DNA from: Streptomyces sp. NRRL S-646
GTDB taxonomy: Bacteria > Actinomycetota > Actinomycetes > Streptomycetales > Streptomycetaceae
Length of the DNA: 64,000 nucleotides
NCBI RefSeq assembly: GCF_000720765.1
Contig: NZ_JODC01000007.1
Coordinates: forward strand, 124,001-188,000
Direction: 5' to 3'
Part shown: in pieces, positions 8,123 through 16,826 of the stretch
Position numbering within the stretch: position 1 is the first letter of the stretch
Layout of the letters: each line of letters starts with the position of its first letter
Translations under genes and position numbers: made by a program
The notes under the pieces: model-generated
Seen by the model: the letters and a program-made list of their open reading frames with translations, nothing else
Told to the model about the DNA's origin: nothing
Databases searched by the model: none

Positions 8123-8197
8123 GGTCACTCCCTGGCGCGGTAATCACCAGGGTCCGGGTTCCCTACGGGCCCCGGGCCACACGTCACGGCGGGTGGT

Positions 8198-9715
8198 TCA
8201 CCACTTGCCGGGCGCGTAGTCCTTCAGGAAGACGCCGTACAGGTCCTCGCCCTGCTCGCCGCGCACAATCGGATCGTAGACCCGTGCGGCCCCGTCGACC
8301 AGGTCGAGCGGGGCGTGGAAGCCCTCTTCGGCCAGGCGCAGCTTGTCGTAGTGGGGGCGCTCGTCGGTGATCCAGCCGGTGTCGACCGAGGTCATCAGGA
8401 TGCCGTCGGTCTGGAACATCTCCTGGCCGCTGGTCCGGGTGACCATGTTCATGGCGGCCTTGGCGGCGTTGGTGTTGGGGTGGCCCGCGCCCTTGTAGCC
8501 GCGGCCGAAGACGCCTTCCATCGCGGAGACGTTCACGACGTACGCGCGTCCGCTGGTCGCCTTCCTGGCGGCGTCCGCCATGACCGGGCGGAGCTTGCTG
8601 ATCAGGATGAACGGCGCCGTGTAGTTGCACAGCTGGGTCTCGAGGAGCTCGACCGGGGAGATCTGCTCGATGGTCTGCACCCAGGTGTTGCTGTCGACGA
8701 CGTCGGGGACCAGGCCGCCCGCGTCGATGGCGGTCCCGTCGAGGTGCCGGGCGACGCTGGCGTTGCCCGCGACCAGCGCGAGGTCGGCGACCTGTTGTGC
8801 GTCGAGGCCGCTGGTGCCGAGGGGCAGGGCGGCCAGGCCGTCGACCGCGCCGGAGTTGAAGGCGCCGATGACGTGGTGGGCGGGCAGCTCTCCGGCGGGC
8901 AGCGGGGCGCTCTCTCCGTCGACCAGGGCGGCGTAGGCGGAGGGCAGGCGGCGCACGGTCTGCGTCGCGTTGTTGACGAGGATGTCGAGCGGGCCCGCCT
9001 CGGCGACCTGGTCGGCGAGGGCCACGGCCTGGGCCGGGTCGCGCAGGTCGATGCCGACGACCTCCAGGCGGTGCATCCAGTCCGCGGAGTCGTCCATGGC
9101 CTTGAAGCGGCGGATGGCGTCCTTGGGGAAGCGCGTGGTGATGGTGGTGTGCGCGCCGTCGCGCAGCAGCCTCAGCGCGATGTACATGCCGATCTTGGCG
9201 CGGCCGCCGGTGAGCAGGGCGCGCTTGCCGGTGAGGTCGGCGCGGGCGTCGCGCTTGCCGCGGTTCAGGCCGGCGCAGTCGGGACAGAGCTGGTGGTAGA
9301 AGTAGTCGACTTCCACGTACCGGGTCTTGCAGGTGTAGCAGGAGCGGGGGCGCTGGAGTATCCCGGCGATCTTGCCCTGCTCCGTCGCCGACGACGGCAG
9401 GATGCCCTCGGTCTCGTCGTCGATGCGCTGGGCGGAGCCGGTCGCCGTGGCCTCCGTGACCGCCTTGTCGTGGGCGGTCTTGGCGGCCCGGCGCTCCTGG
9501 CGGCGGCGCTGCTTGACCGTGCGGTAGATGCCCGCGGTGGCCCGGCGCACGGCGATCGCGTCGGGGTGGTCGACCTCCAGCTTGTCGAGCTCCTCCAGCA
9601 CGCTGAGGCAGACGGCGAGCCGCTCCGGATCGATGCCGGGGCCGTACACGACCTCGTCACCGGGCTCGTACACGACCTCGTCCGTGATCGCCGAGCCTTC
9701 GTCTGTCACCGTCAT
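8198..9715 (-). CDS. Large SDR-family oxidoreductase with N-terminal zinc finger
   Basis: This 505-residue protein has three parts. Residues 1-115 are acidic and helical, starting with a duplicated EVVYEPG/EVVYGPG. Residues ~122-150 hold a four-Cys zinc-ribbon pattern, SCYTCKTRY and LCPDCAG. Residues ~160-505 form an SDR domain: LLTGGRAKIGMYIALRLL for cofactor binding, ILVNNATQT, and NVSAMEGVFGRGYKG leading to a downstream Asn-Ala-Ala-Lys stretch. The usual YxxxK is not in place: the equivalent region reads GHPNTNAAKAAMNM, so catalysis may differ. The gene stands alone on the minus strand. The substrate is unknown; a zinc finger on an SDR is unusual. Confidence 0.82.
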   Translation of the reverse strand: MTVTDEGSAITDEVVYEPGDEVVYGPGIDPERLAVCLSVLEELDKLEVDHPDAIAVRRATAGIYRTVKQRRRQERRAAKTAHDKAVTEATATGSAQRIDDETEGILPSSATEQGKIAGILQRPRSCYTCKTRYVEVDYFYHQLCPDCAGLNRGKRDARADLTGKRALLTGGRAKIGMYIALRLLRDGAHTTITTRFPKDAIRRFKAMDDSADWMHRLEVVGIDLRDPAQAVALADQVAEAGPLDILVNNATQTVRRLPSAYAALVDGESAPLPAGELPAHHVIGAFNSGAVDGLAALPLGTSGLDAQQVADLALVAGNASVARHLDGTAIDAGGLVPDVVDSNTWVQTIEQISPVELLETQLCNYTAPFILISKLRPVMADAARKATSGRAYVVNVSAMEGVFGRGYKGAGHPNTNAAKAAMNMVTRTSGQEMFQTDGILMTSVDTGWITDERPHYDKLRLAEEGFHAPLDLVDGAARVYDPIVRGEQGEDLYGVFLKDYAPGKW

Positions 9716-9835
9716 CGCGCTGCCGTTTCCCTGATCACCCGCGCGGCGCTCCGACCGCGTCCGCTTTCGAACGGGGAATTGTACGGAGCGCCGGGCCGGT
9801 CCTCCAAAATCCGGGCGAGAGAGCCCATACGGAGG

Positions 9836-11170
9836 TCAGGAGCCGCAGGCGGTGATGAGCGTCTCGACCTCCTCGGTGAGGGCGGCGGCCAGCCGGTCCA
9901 GGTCGGGTACGGCCTTGGCGTCGGCGACGAGGCCGTAGTGGACGTGTCCGCGGTAGGTCGAGACGGCCACCGCCAGGGACTGGCCGCGGGCCAGCGGCGC
10001 GAACGGGAAAACCTGCGTGACCGGGTTGCCGCCGAGCTTCAGGCCGAGGCTGGGCAGCGGCACGCTGGTGACCAGGATGTCGAACCACAGCCGGGCGGCC
10101 TGGCTGACCAGCGGTCCGCCCAGCCGGTGGCCGAGCGCCGGCACATGGTCGGCGAGCAGGGCGACGGCGCCCGCACCCCGGTTGGGGCCGGCGTCCTTGT
10201 TGCGGTCCATGGCCGAGCGGACCGTGTCGAGGCGGCCGAGCGGGTCGGGGTCGTCGACGGGAAGCCGTATCACGTAGCCGGAGAGCCGGTTGCCCTGTGG
10301 GCTGGCGCTGCGCGGGCGGCGCTTGGAGACGGGGATCAGGGCGCGTGGCCGCACGCCGTCGCTGCCGTCGCCGCGCTCGTCGAGCCAGCGGCGCAGGGCG
10401 CCCGCGACGAGGGCGATCAGCACGTCGTTGACCGTGCCGCCCTGGGCCTTGCGCACGCGGTGCACGTCGTCGAGGTCGAGGACCACGCCGGCGGTGCGGC
10501 GGGTTCCGCTGGCCTCGGCGGTGAACGCCGTCGAGGAGCGCACCCCCAGGCTGGACACAGCCAGCGAGGCGCCGATGTCGAGGGCGCGCCCCACGTCGGA
10601 CAGGGTGCCCCTGACCAGGCCGGGCAGCTTGCGCACGTCGGGCAGCAGGCCGGGCCTGGGCTCCTCGGGGCGGGGCTTGCGCGCCGGCATGTCCATCGGG
10701 TCCAGGATGGCGGCGGCAAGAGTCAGCGCGCGCAGGCCGTCGGCCAGGGCGTGGTGGAACTTGAACAGCACGGCGAAGGACGCGCCGTCCTCCCCCGGCA
10801 GCACATGCGCCTCCCACGGCGGCCGGCCACGCTCCAGCGACCGCTCCATGAGCCGGCCGGCCTCGGCGTGGAAATCCGCGGTCGGGGTGTGCAGCCGCAC
10901 ATGGTGGAGCGGATCGAAGCCGGGGTCGGGCTCACGGGTGGCGCTGCCGAAGGTCAGCGGCCGCAGCGCGGACGGCTGCCATATGTCCCGGATGCGCATC
11001 CGCAGTCCGGGTACGGCCGCGGCCCGCGCGGCGAGCAGGTCGGCGGCGTGGGCGCCCGCGGTGGGCGAGTGCGCCGAGAAGATCCCCAGCGCGCCGAGGT
11101 GCATGGGGTGTTCGGCGGACTCGATGTTCCAGAACGCCAGGTCGAGAGGAGCGAGCAGGTCAGAAGTCAA
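9836..11170 (-). CDS. Wax ester synthase/diacylglycerol acyltransferase (WS/DGAT)
   Basis: This 444-residue enzyme belongs to the bacterial bifunctional WS/DGAT family, which transfers acyl groups from acyl-CoA to diacylglycerol or long alcohols to make storage lipid at the inner membrane. The catalytic HHxxxDG motif is HHALADG (~residues 135-141). The start MTSDLLAPLDLAFWNIES and the C-terminal NPVTQVFPFAPL are typical. Length fits the family (about 440-470). Streptomyces use such enzymes for triacylglycerol. It lies 120 nt upstream, in transcription order, of the zinc-finger SDR gene. Confidence 0.9.
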   Translation of the reverse strand: MTSDLLAPLDLAFWNIESAEHPMHLGALGIFSAHSPTAGAHAADLLAARAAAVPGLRMRIRDIWQPSALRPLTFGSATREPDPGFDPLHHVRLHTPTADFHAEAGRLMERSLERGRPPWEAHVLPGEDGASFAVLFKFHHALADGLRALTLAAAILDPMDMPARKPRPEEPRPGLLPDVRKLPGLVRGTLSDVGRALDIGASLAVSSLGVRSSTAFTAEASGTRRTAGVVLDLDDVHRVRKAQGGTVNDVLIALVAGALRRWLDERGDGSDGVRPRALIPVSKRRPRSASPQGNRLSGYVIRLPVDDPDPLGRLDTVRSAMDRNKDAGPNRGAGAVALLADHVPALGHRLGGPLVSQAARLWFDILVTSVPLPSLGLKLGGNPVTQVFPFAPLARGQSLAVAVSTYRGHVHYGLVADAKAVPDLDRLAAALTEEVETLITACGS

Positions 11171-11269
11171 TGGCTTGCCTCGCGTCGACGAAGGGTGAGC
11201 CAGCAGTCAACCCCCCCTTGGCGATTACGGTCAAGTACGATCAAGCTACGCACAGTTAACAGCAGATTA

Positions 11270-11298
11270 AGTCCCGCCTCTCCGTGAGAGGCGGGACT
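11270..11298 (-). terminator. 13-bp hairpin terminator after the GH2-GH92 operon
   Basis: AGTCCCGCCTCTC (11270-11282) and GAGAGGCGGGACT (11286-11298) pair perfectly around a 3-nt loop, 16 nt past the GH92 stop codon in the direction of transcription. This is a strong intrinsic terminator and marks the end of the two-gene glycosidase operon. Confidence 0.8.
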
Positions 11299-11314
11299 CA
11301 AGAGACACCTGAGG

Positions 11315-13636
11315 TCACTTCAGTGCAGGTGGCGCCGCCTGGGCCGATGTTCCCCACTCAGACGGGCGCGGGCCGACCGTGAAGTCGAGCGAGCGCAGGG
11401 AGCGCAGCGAACCGGTCGTCAGGTATGTCCGGTCATAGGCCACCCCGTCCGTCCGGGCCGACTGGATGTATCGCTCGGCGGTCGAGGTACCCCGCGCGGT
11501 GATCGTCAGGGCGCCCTGCGGGAAGTAGCGGCGGTCCAGTGTCAGGTCGACGCGGTCGAAGACCGGCGTGGACAGCCCCCAGGTGTCGTAGCCGGGCTGC
11601 ACCGGGAAGATCCCGATCGACGACAGCACGTTCCAGGCGGACATCGTGCCGAGGTCGTCGTTGCCGGTCATGCCGGTCGGCGCGTCCGTGAACAGGGTCA
11701 GCGCCGCGTGCACCACGTCGGTCGTCTTCCACGGCTCGCCGGTCGACAGATAGGTGTACGGGGCGATGAGGTCGGGCTCGTTCTGCGGGTTGTACTTGTC
11801 GGCGTTGTAGTAGTCGTACGGGCCGTTGACCCACACCTCACGGGCCGTCTTCGCCGGGTCGGCCAGCAGCCGGTCGTAGGCGAAGAAGGAGTCGAGCCGG
11901 TCGTTCGCGGCCCGCTCGCCGCCGATCAGGGAGACCATGCCCGGCAGGTCCTGCGGCACCAGCCACTGGTACTGCCAGGACGTGCCCTCGTGGAAGCCCT
12001 CGCTCTGCGCCGGGTCGGCCGGCCCGGTGAAGGCACCGGAGGCGTCGCGGGCGCGGAAGAAGCCGGTCGAGGGGTCGAAGAGGCGGCGGTAGCTCTGCGC
12101 GCGGGCGGCATAACCGTCGGCGTCCGCCGTATGCCCGAGGTGGCGGGCCATCTGGGCGAGCATCGCGTCCGACAGGGCGTACTCCAGGGTCGCCGAGGCG
12201 CCGTGGTCGTAGTCCGAGTCGCCCGGCTTCACATGCGGGCGGCCCTTGATGTACGGCGCGAAGCCGTTCGCGATGTACTCCTTGTCGGCCTCGCGGCCCA
12301 CCGCTGGCGAGTCCGCGGGCGGCGTCCCGTCGGCGTTCTGCTTCAGTGCCCGGTAGGCCCGCTCCTCGTAGCCCGTGAGCAGGCCCTGCTGGTAGGCGTT
12401 GGTGAGGAACGGGGTGACGGGGTCGCCGGTCATGATGTTCGTCTCGACCGTGCCGTAGCCCCACTTCGGCAGCCAGCCGCTCTCCTCGGAGATCTTGATC
12501 ACCGAGATCGCCATGTCGCGAGCCTCGCGGGGCGCGAGCAGGGACAGCAGCTGGGACTGGGTGCGGTAGGTGTCCCACAGGGACCAGTTCTGGTAGTAGG
12601 TGAAGCCGTCGGTGCGGTGGATCTTCTGGTCCCAGCCGGTGTAGCGACCGTCGGCGTCGCTGCCGATGTTCGGCGCCAGGAACGAGCGGTACAGCGACGA
12701 GTAGAAGGTCCGCCGCAGGCCGTCGGCACCGCCCTTGGCGCGCACGTCGTCGAGGCGGTCCTCCCACGCCTGCTGCGCCTGGTGACGTACGGCATCGAAG
12801 GAACGCCCGCCCTCCGCACGGAGGTTGACCGCAGCGCCGTGCGTGTCGACATAGGACAGCGCGGTGGTCGCCTCGACCGTGCGGTCCTTGGTCGCGTCGA
12901 AGCGGACGTACGCGCCGTCGCGCCCGCTCTTCGAACCCGAGGTCACCGTGGAGCCGTCCCAGGTGCCGTAGGCGGTGAAGGGCCGGTCGAAGCGAGTGAT
13001 CGTGTAGACGGTGTAGGGCTTGGTGTCCTGACAGAAGCCGCGGCCGGTGATGGCGGTGCGCACGGTGCGGCTGTCGAGGACCTCGACCTTGGTGGAGACC
13101 GTGGAGTGCAGCGACTGGGCCGCGTTCAGCAGGACGTTGGCCTTGTCGGTGGCCGGGAAGGTGTAGCGCTGCACGCCGGTGCGCGCGGTGGCGGAGAGCT
13201 CCGCCTCGATGCCGGTCTTCAGGCCGACCCTGTAGTAGCCGGGGCTCGCCTCCTCTTCGTCGTGGCTGAACTCGGCTGCGTACTTGGCGTAGTCCGTCTG
13301 TGTGACGTCGCCGGTGGTGGGCAGCACGGGCAGATCCCCGCCGAGCCCGCAGCCCACGCCCGACAGATGGACCAGGGAGAAGCCGCGGATGTGGTTCTGG
13401 GAGTAGTCGTAGCCGGTGTTGTGGCCGGTGTCCGGCGAGAGCTGCACCATGCCGAAGGGCACGGCGGCGCCGGGATAGGTGTTGCCCTCGTTCTCGGTTC
13501 CGATGAACGGGTTGACGAGATCGGTGAGTCGACCGTCGTTCGGCTCGGTGGCTTGGGCAGTGGCAGGTGCGGCGAACAGCGCGGACGCTGCCAGCGCACC
13601 TGCCGCGCACAGGCGCAGGTGCCGGGTCCATCTCAT
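11315..13636 (-). CDS. Secreted GH92 alpha-mannosidase
   Basis: This 773-residue exported enzyme belongs to GH92, calcium-dependent exo-alpha-mannosidases (commonly alpha-1,2). A signal peptide covers residues 1-29 (Arg-rich start, hydrophobic core, cleavage near PATAQA). GH92 features include NPFIGTENEGNTYPGAAVPFG, HLSGVGCGLGGDLPVLPTTG, GWLPKWGYGTVETNIMTGDP, EGTSWQYQW and DDLGTMSAWNVLSSIGIFPV near the C-terminus. The ATG at 13636 follows GGAGGA with 8 nt spacing. It starts 19 nt after the GH2 gene stops, so the two are an operon; together they could trim mannose-containing glycans. Linkage is inferred from the family only. Confidence 0.92.
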   Translation of the reverse strand: MRWTRHLRLCAAGALAASALFAAPATAQATEPNDGRLTDLVNPFIGTENEGNTYPGAAVPFGMVQLSPDTGHNTGYDYSQNHIRGFSLVHLSGVGCGLGGDLPVLPTTGDVTQTDYAKYAAEFSHDEEEASPGYYRVGLKTGIEAELSATARTGVQRYTFPATDKANVLLNAAQSLHSTVSTKVEVLDSRTVRTAITGRGFCQDTKPYTVYTITRFDRPFTAYGTWDGSTVTSGSKSGRDGAYVRFDATKDRTVEATTALSYVDTHGAAVNLRAEGGRSFDAVRHQAQQAWEDRLDDVRAKGGADGLRRTFYSSLYRSFLAPNIGSDADGRYTGWDQKIHRTDGFTYYQNWSLWDTYRTQSQLLSLLAPREARDMAISVIKISEESGWLPKWGYGTVETNIMTGDPVTPFLTNAYQQGLLTGYEERAYRALKQNADGTPPADSPAVGREADKEYIANGFAPYIKGRPHVKPGDSDYDHGASATLEYALSDAMLAQMARHLGHTADADGYAARAQSYRRLFDPSTGFFRARDASGAFTGPADPAQSEGFHEGTSWQYQWLVPQDLPGMVSLIGGERAANDRLDSFFAYDRLLADPAKTAREVWVNGPYDYYNADKYNPQNEPDLIAPYTYLSTGEPWKTTDVVHAALTLFTDAPTGMTGNDDLGTMSAWNVLSSIGIFPVQPGYDTWGLSTPVFDRVDLTLDRRYFPQGALTITARGTSTAERYIQSARTDGVAYDRTYLTTGSLRSLRSLDFTVGPRPSEWGTSAQAAPPALK

Positions 13637-13655
13637 GTCGGAAGTCCTCCGGGGT

Positions 13656-16268
13656 TCAGGGGGTCGGGCAGCCTTCGGGAGTCGCCTGGGAAGCGTCGCG
13701 GATCAGGGCCTGCTGGGACGTGCGCACACGCTGGACGTCCGGCTTGAGCACCTTGCGGTCGTACGTCAGCAGGCCGTTCAACTCGCCCTCGACGTCCGAG
13801 ATCTGGGTGTAGACCGCACCGTTGCTCCCCTTGCAGGCCAGGGCGCGCACTTCGGCGAGCTCGGCCAGGTAGTCGTCGGTGTAGGCCGCCGGGTCGACGT
13901 CGACGTACGACTGCTGCACGGACCAGGCGTGTCCCGGCACCGCGAGGCCGAGGCCGCCGTACTCACCGCTGACCAGGGCGCGTCGGCCGTCGGGGTGGGG
14001 CGGCAGCGCTGGGCTGGGGTAGCCGTGCTCGTCCATGACGTCGCCGGTGCCGCCGTCGGCCCCGAGGTTGAGCCCGGACATGGAGTTGACCAGGCGGGTC
14101 GGGTCCCAGGCCTCCGCCTGGTCGGCGATGCGGGCCTCGTCGTACTGGCCCCAGCCCTCGTTGAAGGTGACCCACATGACGATCGACGGGCTGCTGATGT
14201 GCTCGTCGATCATCTGCTTCATCTCGCGCTCGTACTCCGCGCGGGCCTCGGCGCTCGGGTCCACTCCGGCTGTCATCGCGGGCATGTCCTGCCACACCAG
14301 GAGGCCCAGCCGGTCGGCCCAGTGGAACCAGCGGTCGGGCTCGACCTTGATGTGCTTGCGCACGGCGTTGAAGCCCAGCTGCTTGTGGACCTTCAGGTCG
14401 TACGCGAGGGCCTCGTCGGTCGGTGCGGTGTACAGGCCGTCGGGCCAGAAGCCCTGGTCGAGGGTGGCCATCATGAAGACCGGTTTGCCGTTGAGGAGGG
14501 TGCGCGGGACGCCGTTCACCTTCTCGACGGCGATCGAGCGCATGCCGAAGTAGCTGCCGACGCGGTCGGCGCCCACAGTGACCTTCAGGTCGTAGAGGAA
14601 CGGGTCGTCCGGCGACCACAGGCGCGGTTCGTGGATGGTCAGGGTGAGCGGGGCGCCGGTGCGGCCGCGGGCCGTGGCGACCTTTCGCCGTCCGTCGTAC
14701 GCGGTCGCCGTGATCGGGACACCGTCGCGAACTCCCTTTGCTTCGACGGTGAGTTGGCTCTTGGCGACGTCGGGGGTCAGCTTGAGGGAGTCGACATGAT
14801 CGCTCGCCACCGGCTCCATCCACACCGTCTGCCAGATGCCCGAGGTGGGCGTGTACCAGATGCCGCCGGGGTCCAGGCGCTGCTTGCCGAGCGGCGGGTT
14901 CTCGCCGGTGGCCGCGTCGGTGGGGTCGTACACGCCGACGATCAGTTCCTGGGTGCGGCCGGGCTTCAGGGCGTCGGTGATGTCGACGCCGAACTTGTCG
15001 TATCCGCCCTGGTGTTGGGCCACCTTGATGCCATTGACGTACACCTCGGAGCGCCAGTCGACCGCGCCGAAGTTGAGCCGCAGCCGCTTGCCGGAGCCGA
15101 TGTTCCAGTCGGCGGGGACGGTGAAGGTGCGGCGGTACCACATGCGGTCCTCGTGCCGCTCCAGGCCGGAGAGCTGGGACTCCACGGGGTACGGGACGAG
15201 GATGCGCTCGGCGAGTGTCCTGCCGACGGGCGGCCGCTCCCCGGCCGTGGCGGCGGCGAACTGCCAGCGGCCGTTGAGGTTGCGCCAGGCGGGGCGGGTC
15301 AGCTGCGGGCGCGGGTACTCGGGAAGGGCGTTGTCCGGGCCCACCTGGTCGGTCCATTGCGTGCGCAGCTCGTACGTGGAGTGGTTGGGACCGCTGCTCC
15401 AGAACGCTTTGACAACGTTGCCGTCAGCCGTGATGAGACCGCCGTTTCCGTCGTAGCGGACGTCGGCGGTGCCGCGTGCGGTGCCGGTCTTGTTGCCGAC
15501 GACGGGTTCCTTCAGGGCGACGAGCAGCGCCCTCGGGTCGGCGGGATCCGGCTGGGCAGCTGCCAGGGGCCACTTTGCCCCACCGATCACCGCTTCGAGG
15601 TGGTCGGCCAGGCCGGCCGGGGGCGCGGCGAGGCGCTGGGGGAAGTCGAGCTTGAGGGTGCGGCCGGCGCCGGTGACCGTCGCGGCGGTGGCGCCGTCGT
15701 AGGCCCATCCGTCGGGGAGGCGGAACGCGGACTGCGGGACGGCCTCCTTGCTGCCGCCGGGCTCGGTCCAGCACAGGTGGAGGTTGGAGCCGCCGTAGTG
15801 CTCGAAGTACTCGACCTTGATGTCGTAGGCCCTGCCGGCGGTCAACTCCACGGGTTCACCGGTCTGTTCGCGGTCCCAGTCGTCCACCCAGTGGTCTATG
15901 ACGATCTTCCCGTCGATCCACAGCCGGAAGCCGTTGTCGCCGATGATCGAGAAGGTGTGGGGGCCGGTCCTCTCCGGGACGATCTTCCCGGTCCAGCGGA
16001 CGCTGACGTCGTCCGACTGGCCGGTGGTGAAGGCGAGGCGCGGCTCGAGGTTGCCGAAGTCGAGGTTCGGGTCGAATCCGGTGGCCTCGAGCCGGTCGAA
16101 GTCGAAGGCGCCGGGGGCGGACTGGGTGTAGTACTCACCCTTCAGGCCGTGGATCTCCACGGGGTCGACGGCCGCCGCAGTCGCGGTGGGGGCGGCGGCG
16201 AGGCCGGGGGCGCCGAGCAGCACGGCGAGCAGTAAGGCAAGTCTGTCTCCGAGGCGGCGGAAGTGCAC
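13656..16268 (-). CDS. Secreted GH2-family glycosidase with PA14 domain
   Basis: This secreted protein has about 870 residues from the GTG at 16268, which sits just after GGGAGG; an ATG 12 nt upstream lacks such a site. After a signal peptide (to ~residue 30, ending near TATAAA) comes a PA14-like carbohydrate-binding region (~35-165: GEYYTQSAPG, DNGFRLWIDGK, HLCWTEPGG). GH2 jelly-roll, Ig-like and barrel domains follow. The acid/base Glu is in FNEGWGQYDEA and the nucleophile Glu is likely in LVSGEYGG. It is first in an operon with the GH92 gene. A LacI-type palindrome overlaps the translation start region, so induction by a sugar is likely. The preferred sugar cannot be read from sequence. 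Confidence 0.9.
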   Translation of the reverse strand: MHFRRLGDRLALLLAVLLGAPGLAAAPTATAAAVDPVEIHGLKGEYYTQSAPGAFDFDRLEATGFDPNLDFGNLEPRLAFTTGQSDDVSVRWTGKIVPERTGPHTFSIIGDNGFRLWIDGKIVIDHWVDDWDREQTGEPVELTAGRAYDIKVEYFEHYGGSNLHLCWTEPGGSKEAVPQSAFRLPDGWAYDGATAATVTGAGRTLKLDFPQRLAAPPAGLADHLEAVIGGAKWPLAAAQPDPADPRALLVALKEPVVGNKTGTARGTADVRYDGNGGLITADGNVVKAFWSSGPNHSTYELRTQWTDQVGPDNALPEYPRPQLTRPAWRNLNGRWQFAAATAGERPPVGRTLAERILVPYPVESQLSGLERHEDRMWYRRTFTVPADWNIGSGKRLRLNFGAVDWRSEVYVNGIKVAQHQGGYDKFGVDITDALKPGRTQELIVGVYDPTDAATGENPPLGKQRLDPGGIWYTPTSGIWQTVWMEPVASDHVDSLKLTPDVAKSQLTVEAKGVRDGVPITATAYDGRRKVATARGRTGAPLTLTIHEPRLWSPDDPFLYDLKVTVGADRVGSYFGMRSIAVEKVNGVPRTLLNGKPVFMMATLDQGFWPDGLYTAPTDEALAYDLKVHKQLGFNAVRKHIKVEPDRWFHWADRLGLLVWQDMPAMTAGVDPSAEARAEYEREMKQMIDEHISSPSIVMWVTFNEGWGQYDEARIADQAEAWDPTRLVNSMSGLNLGADGGTGDVMDEHGYPSPALPPHPDGRRALVSGEYGGLGLAVPGHAWSVQQSYVDVDPAAYTDDYLAELAEVRALACKGSNGAVYTQISDVEGELNGLLTYDRKVLKPDVQRVRTSQQALIRDASQATPEGCPTP

Positions 16269-16279
16269 GGAACCTCCCA

Positions 16280-16293
16280 TAACAACGTTGTCA
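16280..16293. promoter_or_regulatory. LacI-family operator upstream of the GH2-GH92 operon
   Basis: TAACAACGTTGTCA matches the CG-centred LacI-type operator TGACAACGTTGTCA at 13 of 14 positions, and its core ACAACGTTGT (16282-16291) is perfectly palindromic. Further half-sites follow, TGACAAC at 16310-16316 and TGACAAG near 16343. It lies 12-25 nt upstream of the GH2 start codon, where a repressor would block transcription. No lacI-type gene is in this window. Confidence 0.7.
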
Positions 16294-16427
16294 TGGACAG
16301 CAGTTGGCATGACAACACGGATTCCAGTGCACGTCCAGGGACATGACAAGTCCTACCGGATGCCGTTCGCTGGGCGGGCGCGGAGGATGGGCAGAGAAGC
16401 CACCTCGGCAGAGAGAAGGCGACGATC

Positions 16428-16814
16428 ATGTCGAAGGTATCCAGGGAGACGGCCTCCCAGGGCGGCGACTTCGGAATCGTTCTCGACCGGTCCGAGGAGT
16501 TGGACGACTACACGGTGGACTTCATCACCTTCCGTGAGAACGTCGATCACACGCCGCTGCTCAAGGGACTGCCCGACGACCGGTGCCAGTGCCCGCACTG
16601 GGGCTATGTCTTCAAGGGGCAGCTGATCTTCCACTACGCGGACCGCGACGAGGTCTATGAGGCGGGCGACGCGTACTACGCACCGCCCGGACATGTCCCC
16701 GTGCGCACCGCGCCGGGCACCGAGGCCCTGCAGTTCAGCCCGACCGAGGAGGTGCGGCCCACCAGCGAGGCCATCATGAAGAACTTCCGGGCGATGCAGG
16801 AGACCTCCGGCTGA
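16428..16814 (+). CDS. Small cupin-domain protein
   Basis: This 128-residue protein has a single predicted cupin barrel. PHWGYVFKGQLIFHY (~46-60) and a later GDAYYAPPGHVPVRTAPG (~79-96) correspond to cupin motifs 1 and 2. The first motif keeps one His and lacks the usual His-x-His pair, so metal binding is uncertain. The start at 16428 has AGAAGG upstream. It is transcribed alone and is convergent with glgC. Function unknown. Confidence 0.75.
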   Translation: MSKVSRETASQGGDFGIVLDRSEELDDYTVDFITFRENVDHTPLLKGLPDDRCQCPHWGYVFKGQLIFHYADRDEVYEAGDAYYAPPGHVPVRTAPGTEALQFSPTEEVRPTSEAIMKNFRAMQETSG

Positions 16815-16826
16815 CCGGCCCGCCGG

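Noticed and set aside
8315..11287. Open frame of about 990 codons on the plus strand
   Set aside because: It covers the SDR and WS/DGAT genes in antisense and shows no domain, only biased composition.
11708..16235. Two long plus-strand frames opposite the GH92 and GH2 genes
   Set aside because: Both are antisense shadows. The minus strand has signal peptides, ribosome sites and catalytic motifs.
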